Assembly: GCA_900543585.1 (NCBI GenBank)
Contig: UQRP01000002.1
Location: forward strand, 62,001-126,000
Reading direction: 5' to 3'
DNA length: 64,000 bases
Source: an uncultured Prevotella sp.
GTDB taxonomy: Bacteria > Bacteroidota > Bacteroidia > Bacteroidales > Bacteroidaceae
Of the stretch, positions 1-8,262 are shown one piece after another (position 1 is the first letter of the stretch; each line of letters opens with the position of its first letter). Made by a program: the position numbers and the translations under genes. The notes below the pieces were generated by a model. It was not told the DNA's origin. It searched no databases and saw only the letters and a program-made list of their open reading frames with translations.

Positions 1-1
1 T

Positions 2-196
2 AGCAATGATTTTGAGGCCCCCGTCTTCAAGGCTCATCCTGAGCTTGCTGACATCAAGTCAAAGCTCTATGATATGGGGGCGGCCTATGCACAGATGTCT
101 GGAAGTGGCAGCGCTATCTACGGCATCTTCCGTGAGATGCCGACAAAGGTGAAAGAGGCTTTCCCTGACTACTTCACGTTTACTTCAGCATTTTAG
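2..196 (+). CDS. ispE: 4-diphosphocytidyl-2-C-methyl-D-erythritol kinase, C-terminal end (partial)
   Basis: Only the last 64 codons are in the window; the gene enters from the left edge. The residues MGAAYAQMSGSGSAIYGIF match the GHMP-kinase glycine-rich motif near the C-terminus of IspE, which phosphorylates CDP-methylerythritol in the non-mevalonate isoprenoid pathway in the cytoplasm. The stop codon TAG at 194-196 lies inside the 3' end of the convergent maf gene, so the two genes overlap tail to tail by 17 bp. Other GHMP kinases share this glycine motif, so the exact family member rests on the spacing and flanking residues and is good but not certain. Confidence 0.8.
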   Translation, partial: SNDFEAPVFKAHPELADIKSKLYDMGAAYAQMSGSGSAIYGIFREMPTKVKEAFPDYFTFTSAF

Positions 197-740
197 AAAT
201 CTCTTCGTAGACACGCTCCACGGGAAGTCCCATGACATTATAGAAGCTACCATTGATGCCAGTGACACCCACGTAGCCTATCCATTCCTGGATACCATAG
301 GCCCCGGCTTTGTCAAAAGGCTGATAGTGAGAGATGTAATAGTCTATCTCTGCATCTGTAAGCTCTCGGAAGGTTACTGCAGTGACTTCCGAGAACTTCA
401 CCTGTTTGTGCGTTGTGGTCAGGCAAACGCCGGTCACTACATGGTGGGTATGTCCACTCAGCTTGCGAAGCATGCGGTGGGCTTCGGCTGCGTCGTGGGG
501 CTTGCCCATGATTTCTCCGTCGAGGGCTACAATGGTGTCGGCAGTGATGAGTAGTTCTCCCTCGGCGACATTGTAAGCCGATGCCTTCTCGCAGGCTATA
601 TACTTAGGAACCTCTTCTGTGGGCAGCTCCTGGGGATAGTTCTCTTTGATACCTTTGATAATCTCCACCTGAAAGTCATATCCAAGACCGGAAAGAAGCT
701 CCTTCCGGCGGGGAGAGTTGCTGGCTAATATTATCTTCAT
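180..740 (-). CDS. maf: Maf-like nucleoside triphosphate pyrophosphatase (YhdE type)
   Basis: Cytoplasmic Maf/HAM1-superfold pyrophosphatase of 186 aa, the usual length. The N-terminal signature ASNSPRRKELL (residues 6-16), the conserved ITADTIV with the catalytic Asp near residue 68, GKPHD at 79-83 and the LSGHTHHVVTGV stretch around 94-105 are all present. Members hydrolyse non-canonical or excess pyrimidine NTPs (dTTP/UTP and modified forms) to the monophosphate and have been linked to septum control. It is transcribed away from the aminotransferase gene; a TAAATTTG box lies just upstream on the minus strand. Its 3' end overlaps the end of ispE. Confidence 0.93.
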   Translation of the reverse strand: MKIILASNSPRRKELLSGLGYDFQVEIIKGIKENYPQELPTEEVPKYIACEKASAYNVAEGELLITADTIVALDGEIMGKPHDAAEAHRMLRKLSGHTHHVVTGVCLTTTHKQVKFSEVTAVTFRELTDAEIDYYISHYQPFDKAGAYGIQEWIGYVGVTGINGSFYNVMGLPVERVYEEISKMLK

Positions 741-754
741 GTCAGTTTTTTATG

Positions 755-762
755 CAAATTTA
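755..762 (-). promoter_or_regulatory. -7 promoter box of maf
   Basis: Reads TAAATTTG on the minus strand, matching the Bacteroidota -7 consensus TAnnTTTG, 15 bp upstream of the maf start. No clear TTTG -33 element at the right spacing. Confidence 0.5.
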
Positions 763-770
763 CGAAAAAA

Positions 771-802
771 TTGGCATTTCTATAAAAAAAGACTTACCTT
801 TG
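771..802 (+). promoter_or_regulatory. Promoter of the aminotransferase gene
   Basis: TACCTTTG at 795-802 is a perfect TAnnTTTG -7 box; a weak ATTG/TTGG sits about 20 bp upstream. It lies back to back with the maf promoter, giving a compact divergent promoter region of roughly 115 bp between the two start codons. Confidence 0.6.
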
Positions 803-855
803 CGCCTTGAAAGCCTTTTTTAATGATTTAAGGTACGCAGAAAACATAAAAAGCT

Positions 856-2055
856 ATGCCAGAAATCTCCATACGTGGCCTTGAGATGCCACAGTCTCCT
901 ATACGTAAACTCGCTCCTCTCGCTGCCAAAGCTAAGGAGCGCGGCATAAAAGTGTATCACCTTAACATCGGTCAGCCCGACCTCCCTACACCGCAGTGCG
1001 GCTTGGATGCCCTGAAGCATATTGACAGGAAGGTATTGGAATACTCTCCTTCTCAGGGCTACGCCTCCTACAGACAGAAGCTGGTGAAATATTATGCCAA
1101 ATACAATATCAATGTAGACCCTGATGAGATTATCATTACCTCTGGTGGTAGCGAGGCGGTGCTTTTTGCTTTCATGAGTTGCCTGAATCCCGGTGATGAG
1201 ATTATTGTCCCGGAGCCTGCTTACGCCAACTATATGGCTTTTGCCATCTCTGCCGGCGCCAAGATTCGGACCATTGCCACGACCATCGAAGAAGGCTTCT
1301 CACTTCCGAAGGTGGAGAAATTTGAAGAGCTTATCAATGACAAGACGCGGGCTATCATGATTTGTAACCCCAACAACCCTACGGGCTACCTTTATACGCG
1401 CCGGGAGATGAACCAGATTCGCGACTTGGTAAAGAAATACGATCTCTATCTCTTCTCTGATGAGGTCTACCGTGAATATATCTATACGGGCAGCCCTTAC
1501 ATCAGCGCCATGCATCTCAAGGGCATAGAGAATAATGTCATCCTTATCGACTCTGTTTCCAAGCGCTATTCAGAGTGCGGCATTCGTGTCGGTGCCTTGA
1601 TTACCCACAATGCTGAGGTGCGTAAGGCTGTGATGAAATTCTGCCAGGCCCGTCTCTCGCCTCCTCTCATAGGTCAGATTATTGCTGAGGCTTCCCTCGA
1701 TGCGCCGGAAGAGTACTACCGTAATGTCTACGATGAGTATGTGGAGCGGCGTAAGTGTCTGATAGATGGTCTGAACCGCATCCCAGGTGTCTACTCCCCG
1801 ATTCCCATGGGCGCTTTCTATACCGTTGCCCAGCTCCCTGTTGACGATAGCGAGAAGTTCTGTCGCTGGTGTTTGGAGGAGTTCAACTACGAGGGCGAGA
1901 CGGTGATGATGGCTCCTGCATCTGGCTTCTACACCACGCCGGGAGCTGGCATCAACCAGGTGCGTCTGGCTTATGTCTTGAAGAAAGAAGACTTGCAGAG
2001 GGCGCTCGTCGTTCTGAGCAAGGCTTTGGAGGCTTATCCAGGCAGAACAAATTAA
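856..2055 (+). CDS. Pyridoxal-phosphate aminotransferase, aspartate aminotransferase-like (class I/II)
   Basis: Fold-type I PLP enzyme of 399 aa. The substrate/PLP motifs are visible in order: NPNNPTG (171-177), SDEVY (201-205), the Schiff-base lysine in SVSKRYSECGIRVG (Lys236, with phosphate-binding Arg244) and the C-terminal carboxylate-binding Arg in NQVRLAY. The enzyme probably moves an amino group between an amino acid such as aspartate and 2-oxoglutarate in the cytoplasm. Substrate cannot be fixed from sequence; the phylum carries several such paralogues. The ATG at 856 is chosen because a -7 promoter box ends about 54 bp upstream. The permease gene follows after 5 bp and is probably co-transcribed. 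Confidence 0.88.
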   Translation: MPEISIRGLEMPQSPIRKLAPLAAKAKERGIKVYHLNIGQPDLPTPQCGLDALKHIDRKVLEYSPSQGYASYRQKLVKYYAKYNINVDPDEIIITSGGSEAVLFAFMSCLNPGDEIIVPEPAYANYMAFAISAGAKIRTIATTIEEGFSLPKVEKFEELINDKTRAIMICNPNNPTGYLYTRREMNQIRDLVKKYDLYLFSDEVYREYIYTGSPYISAMHLKGIENNVILIDSVSKRYSECGIRVGALITHNAEVRKAVMKFCQARLSPPLIGQIIAEASLDAPEEYYRNVYDEYVERRKCLIDGLNRIPGVYSPIPMGAFYTVAQLPVDDSEKFCRWCLEEFNYEGETVMMAPASGFYTTPGAGINQVRLAYVLKKEDLQRALVVLSKALEAYPGRTN

Positions 2056-2060
2056 TAAGC

Positions 2061-3311
2061 ATGAATCTTCCACTTTTCTTAGCACGACGTCTCTATAGCG
2101 ATGACCAGGATGCGGGTCAGAAGGTCTCACGGCCTGCTATCACCATAGCCACAGCTGGTGTGGCTATCGGACTGGCTGTGATGATTGTGTCGGTCTTTGT
2201 CGTCTTGGGATTCAAACATACCATCCAGGGTAAGGTCATCGGCTTTGGTTCACACATTCAGGTAACCAATTTCGTCTCTCAGTCCCAGGCGGAGCAATAT
2301 CCTATCGCGATGACGGACTCTATGATGACAGCCATAAGAGGCATCAGTGGGGTCAGCCATGTGGAGCGCTTTGCCTATAAGCAGGGTATTCTGAAGACGG
2401 ACAGCGATTTCCTCGGCATCGTGTTGAAAGGTGTAGGACCGGAGTGGGACTCTACTTTCATCCATCAGAATATGGTATCGGGAAGTTTGCCTAAATTCTC
2501 TGATACTGCTTCCTCTAATAAGATTGTCATTTCTCAGAGCATCGCTGACAAGCTGAAACTGAAGCAGGGACAGCGCATCTTTGCTTATTTCATTGACAAT
2601 AATGGCGTCCGCATTCGTCGTTTCACTATTCAGGGCATCTACCAGACAAATCTGAGCCAGTATGACAGCTACATGTGCTTTACAGACCTCTACACGACTG
2701 TCAAACTCAACGGTTGGAATGCCGACCAGGCTTCTGGTGCTGAAGTCAGTGTCAAGGACTTCAATAAGGTTGACGACGTAGAGCGGTCGTTTATCAAGAA
2801 GATAAACAAGAGAACCGACCACTATGGCGAGACTTACACCTCACAGACCATCAAAGAGATTAATCCCCAAATCTTCCAGTGGCTGGACCTCCTTGACATG
2901 AACGTGTGGATTATCCTTGCGCTGATGGCGGCAGTGGCTGGTGTGACCATGATTTCCGGCTTGCTCATCATCATTCTTGAGCGTACCACCATGATAGGTA
3001 TTCTGAAGGCATTGGGGGCGCGTAATACGACCATACGCCACCTCTTCCTTTGGCTTGCTACATTTATCATTGGCAGGAGCATGGTGATTGGCAATATCAT
3101 TGGGTTGGGCGTGTGCGAGCTACAGAAATATCTTGGTATCGTGAAGCTCGATCCAGCTACTTATTATGTCAGCACGGTGCCCATAGAGATAAACATCCCG
3201 GCATGGCTGCTTCTAAATGTGGCAACCCTGTTCATCAGTGTCTTTGTGTTGATTGCACCGAGCTATCTCATTTCCCACATACATCCTGCAAAGAGCATGA
3301 GGTATGAGTAG
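2061..3311 (+). CDS. ABC transporter permease, LolC/LolE (FtsX-like) family
   Basis: A 416-aa inner-membrane protein. The N-terminal LFLARRLYSD followed by a long hydrophobic segment (about residues 28-52), a large soluble middle part and three C-terminal membrane helices (starting at WIILALMAAVAGVTMISG) is the classic four-helix LolC/LolE/FtsX plan. Family members extract lipoproteins or lipids from the inner membrane together with an ABC ATPase, which is not adjacent here. The start at 2061 is preferred: the frame stays open upstream to 1869, but that part overlaps the aminotransferase and would add an unrelated hydrophilic tail. It begins 5 bp after the aminotransferase stop. Confidence 0.87.
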   Translation: MNLPLFLARRLYSDDQDAGQKVSRPAITIATAGVAIGLAVMIVSVFVVLGFKHTIQGKVIGFGSHIQVTNFVSQSQAEQYPIAMTDSMMTAIRGISGVSHVERFAYKQGILKTDSDFLGIVLKGVGPEWDSTFIHQNMVSGSLPKFSDTASSNKIVISQSIADKLKLKQGQRIFAYFIDNNGVRIRRFTIQGIYQTNLSQYDSYMCFTDLYTTVKLNGWNADQASGAEVSVKDFNKVDDVERSFIKKINKRTDHYGETYTSQTIKEINPQIFQWLDLLDMNVWIILALMAAVAGVTMISGLLIIILERTTMIGILKALGARNTTIRHLFLWLATFIIGRSMVIGNIIGLGVCELQKYLGIVKLDPATYYVSTVPIEINIPAWLLLNVATLFISVFVLIAPSYLISHIHPAKSMRYE

Positions 3312-3390
3312 AATTACACTATGTTTATATTGTAATATCTAAGAAGAAATGGGAAAAATGCTTGGGAAAACAAAATAATGCACATTTTTT

Positions 3391-3422
3391 TTTGCTAATG
3401 TGCATTATTGATATTACCTTTG
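3391..3422 (+). promoter_or_regulatory. Bacteroidota promoter of the acyl-CoA synthetase pair
   Basis: TTTG at 3391-3394 and TACCTTTG at 3415-3422 are separated by exactly 20 bp, a full match to TTTG-N19-21-TAnnTTTG. Transcription would begin near 3427, downstream of the possible ATG at 3362, which settles the start of the following gene at 3446. Confidence 0.8.
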
Positions 3423-3445
3423 CACAGATATTTGATTTTTGTGCA

Positions 3446-5110
3446 ATGGTACAGATACCAAGTTTTAATAGGCAGATAGAGGATACAATAAAAAACAACT
3501 GGGTCAAGGATGCCCTTACGGACTATAAAGGCGCCACTCTGCAATATCATGATGTAGCCCGTAAGATAGAGAAGCTGCATATCATGTTCGAGAGCATAGG
3601 TCTCAAAAAAGGAGACCGAGTGGCTCTCTGTGGGCGCAACAGCGCAACATGGGCATGTGCTTTTCTCGCAACGCTTACCTATGGCGCCGTGGCGGTCCCT
3701 ATACAGCATGAGTTTACGCCTGACCAGATTTATAACGTCGTCAACCATTCTGATTCCCGAATCTTGTTTGTGGGCGATGTCGTTGCCACTCAGCTCGATT
3801 ATGATAAGATGCCTGAGTTGGAGGGTATTATTTATCTGCCCGACTACTCCATCGTTGTCAGCCGTTCTGAACAGATGGATTATGCGCGGGAGCATCTCAA
3901 CGAGATGTATGGAAAGAAATTTCCTAAGTATTTCCGCCAGGAGCATGTCCACTATTATGTCGACGCTCCCGAAGACTTGGCAATGATCAACTATACCAGC
4001 GGCACAACGGGATTCTCCAAAGGTGTGATGCTCTCTTTCCGAGTATTGTGGAGCAACATCGATTACCTCACCCATGTCTTGGGCAGTAAGCTCCCTAAAG
4101 ACAGTGATGTATTGTCCATTCTGCCTATGGCTCACATGTATGGACTTACCTGTGAGTTCCTCTTGGAATTCTTCTTGGGCAACCATATCTTCTTCCTCAC
4201 CCGCCTGCCGAGTCCGACCGTGATTCAGGCGGCTTTTGCGGAAATCCATCCGGATCTTATCGTCTCTGTGCCCCTTGTCGTGGAGAAGATTATCAGGAAG
4301 AAGATCTTCCCCCGTCTAAACAGCCGCATTCGCTTGATGATGAAGATGCCGGGTATTATCGGTAAAAAAGTTCGTGCCGCTGTCTGCAAGATGGTGATGG
4401 ACGAGATGGGTGGCAAAACCTATGAGATTATTGTCGGTGGTGCCGATCTGAGCAAGGAGATAGAAGCCTTCCTTGTGGAGATAGGCTTCCCGATTACAGT
4501 GGGATATGGAACTACCGAGACCGGACCTATGATTACCTATAGCGACTGGCATGACTTCGTGCCTGGCTCGTGTGGCACGGTGGCAGAGCATATGGAGATG
4601 AAGGTGCTCAGCCCTGACCCAAAGAATATCCCTGGTGAGGTTGTCACACGTGGACTCAACGTGATGAACGGTTATTACAAGAATCCGCAAGCCACAAAGG
4701 CGGCTCTTGACAGCGATGGCTGGTTCCATACCGGCGACCTGGGGACTATCAGTGACGACGGACATCTCTTCCTCTTAGGACGCATCAAGAACATGCTGCT
4801 CGGCTCCAATGGTCAGAACGTCTATCCGGAAGAGATTGAGGACAAGCTCAACTCCATGGCCATGGTCGGTGAAAGCCTTATCGTGCAGCGCGGGGATAAG
4901 CTTGTGGGGCTCGTTCATCCGGATATGGATGCCGCTCATGAACTTGGCTTCACGCAGGCCGATATTATGAATGTTATGGAGCAGAACAGACAGGAACTGA
5001 ATCATGTCCTTCCTTCGTTCTGTAAAATCAGTGAGATACAGCTCCAGGAAAAGGAGTTTGAGAAGACGCCGAAGAAGTCTATCAAGAGATATCTCTATAA
5101 AGAAGCATAA
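3446..5110 (+). CDS. AMP-binding long-chain acyl-CoA (or acyl-ACP) synthetase, copy 1
   Basis: ANL-superfamily adenylating enzyme of 554 aa. The P-loop-like INYTSGTTGFSKGVML (near residue 182), GYGTTETGP, GWFHTGDLG, the hinge region GRIKNMLLGSNGQNVYPEE and the C-terminal catalytic lysine in KTPKKSIKRY are intact. It should activate a fatty acid with ATP and load it on CoA or ACP at the membrane face. Start chosen at 3446 because the promoter lies at 3391-3422 and because the product then aligns from residue 1 with the next gene, also 554 aa. The two are clear tandem paralogues (identical stretches such as DALTDYKGATLQYHDVARKI). Confidence 0.9.
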   Translation: MVQIPSFNRQIEDTIKNNWVKDALTDYKGATLQYHDVARKIEKLHIMFESIGLKKGDRVALCGRNSATWACAFLATLTYGAVAVPIQHEFTPDQIYNVVNHSDSRILFVGDVVATQLDYDKMPELEGIIYLPDYSIVVSRSEQMDYAREHLNEMYGKKFPKYFRQEHVHYYVDAPEDLAMINYTSGTTGFSKGVMLSFRVLWSNIDYLTHVLGSKLPKDSDVLSILPMAHMYGLTCEFLLEFFLGNHIFFLTRLPSPTVIQAAFAEIHPDLIVSVPLVVEKIIRKKIFPRLNSRIRLMMKMPGIIGKKVRAAVCKMVMDEMGGKTYEIIVGGADLSKEIEAFLVEIGFPITVGYGTTETGPMITYSDWHDFVPGSCGTVAEHMEMKVLSPDPKNIPGEVVTRGLNVMNGYYKNPQATKAALDSDGWFHTGDLGTISDDGHLFLLGRIKNMLLGSNGQNVYPEEIEDKLNSMAMVGESLIVQRGDKLVGLVHPDMDAAHELGFTQADIMNVMEQNRQELNHVLPSFCKISEIQLQEKEFEKTPKKSIKRYLYKEA

Positions 5111-5138
5111 AGTTTAACAACTGAAGATATTTACCATC

Positions 5139-6803
5139 ATGGAGAAAATTCCAAGCTTCAACCAGCTCATCCAGGACAGTATCGTCCGAAATTGGGACCG
5201 CGATGCGCTCACCGATTATAAGGGTGCTACCTTGCAGTATCATGATGTGGCTCGCAAGATAGAGAAGCTGCACATTATGTTTGAGAGCTCCGGTGTCGTC
5301 AAGGGTGACAAGATTGCACTGTGCGGCCGCAACAGCTCTGCCTGGGCGGCTGCCTTCTTGGCTGTGCTCACCTATGGCGCCATCGCAGTGCCTATTCTGC
5401 ATGAGTTTACGCCAGAGCAGATTCATAACATCGTCAACCACTCTGATGCTAAAATTCTCTTTGTCGGCGATGTCGTGGCCACACAGGTGGACCTTGAGAA
5501 GATGCCCAAACTGGAAGGCATCATCTATATCCCTGACTATTCGCTCGTCATATCCAGGACGGAGAAGCTGACCTACGCCCGTGAGCATCTCAATGAGATG
5601 TTCGGGCATAAGTATCCTAAATATTTCCGGAAGGAGCATGTACACTATTATATCGAGCAGAGCCCTGATGAGCTTGCGCTGATCAACTATACCAGCGGTA
5701 CAACAGGCTTCTCGAAGGGTGTCATGCTGCCTTACCGCTCGCTGTGGAGCAATGCCGACTTTGCACAGCATGTCTTGGGTAAAAGTCTGAACCCTGGCGA
5801 CAACGTCATCAGTATCCTCCCCATGGCGCATATGTATGGCATGTCTTTTGAGTTCATCTTTGAGTTTCTGAAGGGCTGCCATATCTATTACCTGACGCGC
5901 ATACCCTCACCCGCCATCATCGCCGCTGCTTTTGCTGACATCCGGCCGCGTATCATCATCTCCGTACCACTCATCATCGAGAAGATTATCAAGAAGAAGG
6001 TGTTCCCCAAACTACAGGATAAGCGGCTGAGGTTACTGTTGAAGATGCCCGGTATCAATCATAAGATTTACGAGCGCATCTGCCAGCAGGTCACCGATGC
6101 CTTTGGCGGTCGTTTCTTGGAGGTCATCGTTGGCGGTGCCGCATTCTCACAGGAAGTAGAGGCTTTCCTCCATCGTATCGGCTTCCGTTATACGGTAGGT
6201 TATGGTGCCACGGAGTGCGGACCTATCATCGGCTATGAGGACTGGTCGCGCTTCGTCCCTGGCTCCTGTGGTAAGGCGGCTTACCATATGCAGGTGAAGG
6301 TGGTGAGCCCTGACCCGGCTAACATCCCTGGTGAGATTCTTTGTAAGGGCCCTAACGTCATGTTGGGCTACTATAAGAATGAGGAGGCTACCAAGGCGGC
6401 TATCGATGATGAGGGCTGGTTCCATACCGGCGACCTCGGACTCTTGGATGCTGATGGCAACATCTTTATCAAGGGCCGCTCTAAGAATATGCTCCTCGGT
6501 TCCAACGGACAGAACATCTATCCGGAGGAGATTGAAGACAAACTCAACTCACTGACGCTTGTCAATGAAAGTGTTGTCATTCAGGAGGGCAATAAGCTTG
6601 TCGGTCTGGTGCATCCTGACTATGATGCTGCCAAGACTATGGGGCTCTCCGACAGTGACATTAAGCAGATTATGGAGCAGAACAGAGCTACGCTTAATGC
6701 TGAGCAGCCTGCCTACTGCCATCTATCTGAGATAAGAATCCATGAGGAGGAATTCGAGAAAACACCTAAACGGAGCATCAAGCGTTTCCTCTACACAAAA
6801 TAA
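5139..6803 (+). CDS. AMP-binding long-chain acyl-CoA (or acyl-ACP) synthetase, copy 2
   Basis: Second 554-aa copy, 28 bp after the first, same strand and very likely one transcript. All ANL motifs are retained: INYTSGTTGFSKGVML (182-197), GYGATECGP, GWFHTGDLG, GRSKNMLLGSNGQNIYPEE and the catalytic lysine in KTPKRSIKRF. Differences from copy 1 concentrate in the middle of the protein, including the part expected to line the acyl pocket (for example FEFIFEFLKGCHIYYLTRIP versus the copy 1 version), so the pair may handle different fatty acids. A strong terminator follows at 6851. Function by family; the acyl acceptor (CoA or ACP) is not determined by sequence. Confidence 0.9.
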   Translation: MEKIPSFNQLIQDSIVRNWDRDALTDYKGATLQYHDVARKIEKLHIMFESSGVVKGDKIALCGRNSSAWAAAFLAVLTYGAIAVPILHEFTPEQIHNIVNHSDAKILFVGDVVATQVDLEKMPKLEGIIYIPDYSLVISRTEKLTYAREHLNEMFGHKYPKYFRKEHVHYYIEQSPDELALINYTSGTTGFSKGVMLPYRSLWSNADFAQHVLGKSLNPGDNVISILPMAHMYGMSFEFIFEFLKGCHIYYLTRIPSPAIIAAAFADIRPRIIISVPLIIEKIIKKKVFPKLQDKRLRLLLKMPGINHKIYERICQQVTDAFGGRFLEVIVGGAAFSQEVEAFLHRIGFRYTVGYGATECGPIIGYEDWSRFVPGSCGKAAYHMQVKVVSPDPANIPGEILCKGPNVMLGYYKNEEATKAAIDDEGWFHTGDLGLLDADGNIFIKGRSKNMLLGSNGQNIYPEEIEDKLNSLTLVNESVVIQEGNKLVGLVHPDYDAAKTMGLSDSDIKQIMEQNRATLNAEQPAYCHLSEIRIHEEEFEKTPKRSIKRFLYTK

Positions 6804-6850
6804 TTTCGCTTTCCTTGCTCAATAAAGGGCATCTTTAGCATGGTAGTATA

Positions 6851-6882
6851 GGGGTTAGGGAGCAATTCCCTAACCCCTTTTG
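6851..6882 (+). terminator. Rho-independent terminator after the acyl-CoA synthetase pair
   Basis: Perfect 11-bp stem GGGGTTAGGGA / TCCCTAACCCC with a five-base loop, followed by TTTT. It lies 47 bp after the stop codon of copy 2. Confidence 0.85.
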
Positions 6883-6950
6883 TCACTTCTTTCAAATAGA
6901 TAATATTTGAATTGATGCCTTAGGCATTGTTATTTGGCTAAAATTCTTTC

Positions 6951-6958
6951 TACCTTTG
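6951..6958 (+). promoter_or_regulatory. -7 promoter box of the alkD-like gene
   Basis: TACCTTTG, a perfect TAnnTTTG, 29 bp upstream of the start at 6988. The -33 element is weak (ATTG about 21 bp upstream). Confidence 0.6.
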
Positions 6959-6987
6959 CCGTATACAACTTAGATTGATTTCAAACA

Positions 6988-7740
6988 ATGACAATACGCA
7001 CAGCAAAGGAGATAACCGACAAGCTGCTGTCGTTGCGTGATGACAGGCAGCGCGCTGTCTTGATGCGATTTTTCAAGACAGGACCTGGGGAGTATGGCGA
7101 GGGCGACGAGTTCCTCGGTATAAAGGTGCCCACGACTCGCCAAGTGGTGAAGTTGGCTGATAAGGACTTCCCGCTTTCAGAGACGGAATTGTTGTTGAAC
7201 TCGCCGTGGCATGAGGTAAGACTCTGTGGACTTCTCATCCTCGTGAAGCAGTATGAGCTTCAATCCCGTCGTACGGAGGATGAAGCGGTGAAGCGTCGCA
7301 ATGATATCGTGGCATTCTATCTGCACCATGCCGACAGTGCCAATAATTGGGATCTTGTGGATACCTCGGCACCGAAGATTTTGGGACACTGGCTGATGAA
7401 TCCTACCGTTCTGGGTGACCCCCAGACCATCCTTGACGAACTGGCCCAGAGCGACAGTCTTTGGCGACGGCGCATCAGTATGGTCTGCACGCTCACGCCC
7501 ACACAGCATGGAGATCCCTCCTGGTGTCTGCGCTATGCAGAGATGCATCTCCACGACCGTCACGATCTCATGCAGAAAGCCGTGGGCTGGATGCTGCGCG
7601 AGATGGGAAAGCACGTCAGCATGGAGCTCCTACGCTCCTTCCTCCATCAGCATGCCCAAGAGATGCCGCGCACGATGTTGCGCTACGCCATAGAGAAGTT
7701 TGATGAGGCGGAGCGGAAGCGGTTTATGGCCCCAAAATAG
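6988..7740 (+). CDS. DNA alkylation repair protein, AlkD-like HEAT-repeat glycosylase
   Basis: A 250-aa all-helical protein of the AlkD family. FLGIKVPTTRQ (near 43-53) is the conserved N-terminal motif that follows the first helix, and the WHEVRLCGLLIL, NNWDLVDTSAPKILG and SLWRRRISMV segments match successive HEAT-like repeats with the conserved NWDLVD that carries the catalytic Asp. AlkD members excise bulky or positively charged N3/N7-alkylated purines without base flipping. It is an independent unit between a terminator on the left and the convergent cytidine deaminase gene (23 bp away) on the right. Confidence 0.87.
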   Translation: MTIRTAKEITDKLLSLRDDRQRAVLMRFFKTGPGEYGEGDEFLGIKVPTTRQVVKLADKDFPLSETELLLNSPWHEVRLCGLLILVKQYELQSRRTEDEAVKRRNDIVAFYLHHADSANNWDLVDTSAPKILGHWLMNPTVLGDPQTILDELAQSDSLWRRRISMVCTLTPTQHGDPSWCLRYAEMHLHDRHDLMQKAVGWMLREMGKHVSMELLRSFLHQHAQEMPRTMLRYAIEKFDEAERKRFMAPK

Positions 7741-7763
7741 TGCTTCTTAACCGGTTTGGGCGT

Positions 7764-8243
7764 TTACCTCATATCATCGTCAGTGAAAGACAGCGGCAGG
7801 ATGTCCTTGACGGACTGGATGCGATAGACCCCGTCGTTGCCGAAGAGCAATATTTCCACAGGGACCTTATACCTGTCCTCCATCTGCAAGATGACCTGGC
7901 GGCAGGAGCCACAGGGCGATACCGGTTTGTCTCGCAGCCCGTTCTCGTCAGCAGCGGCGATGGCAAGCATCACGACAGGCTGGTCAGGATAGTTGGCCTG
8001 AGCGGCAAAGATGGCGGTGCGCTCGGCGCAGAGACCGGACGGAAAGGCGGCATTCTCCTGGTTGGCACCGCAGACGATAGTACCATTCTGTAAGCGTACT
8101 GCTGCTCCAACATGGAAGTGGCTGTAGGGAGCGTAGGAGTTCTGGGTGGCCGTGCAGGCTTTCTCTACGAGACTGCGCTCCTCAGCACTTAGCTCCTCTA
8201 AAGAGCAGAGCTCTATTTCTGTGTTCAGTTTAAGGTGTTTCAT
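7764..8243 (-). CDS. cdd: Cytidine deaminase
   Basis: A 159-aa homotetramer-type cytidine deaminase. The zinc and proton-shuttle motifs are clear: CAERTAIFA with Cys72 and catalytic Glu74, and PCGSCRQV with Cys111 and Cys114, giving a three-cysteine zinc site. SYAPYSHFHVGAA (36-48) is the substrate-binding stretch. It deaminates cytidine and deoxycytidine to uridine forms for pyrimidine salvage, in keeping with the nucleoside permease and 5'-nucleotidase elsewhere in the window. It is the third gene of a leftward group beginning at 10331, 19 bp after the lipoprotein gene. Confidence 0.93.
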   Translation of the reverse strand: MKHLKLNTEIELCSLEELSAEERSLVEKACTATQNSYAPYSHFHVGAAVRLQNGTIVCGANQENAAFPSGLCAERTAIFAAQANYPDQPVVMLAIAAADENGLRDKPVSPCGSCRQVILQMEDRYKVPVEILLFGNDGVYRIQSVKDILPLSFTDDDMR

Positions 8244-8262
8244 ATTTCAAAAGATTGGATTG

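Noticed and set aside
1869..2060. Longer N-terminus for the LolC/E-like permease
   Set aside because: It overlaps the aminotransferase in another frame, adds no family sequence, and an ATG at 2061 gives the normal start.
3362..3445. Upstream ATG for the first acyl-CoA synthetase
   Set aside because: A complete promoter at 3391-3422 lies inside this stretch, and the paralogue starts at the equivalent of 3446.
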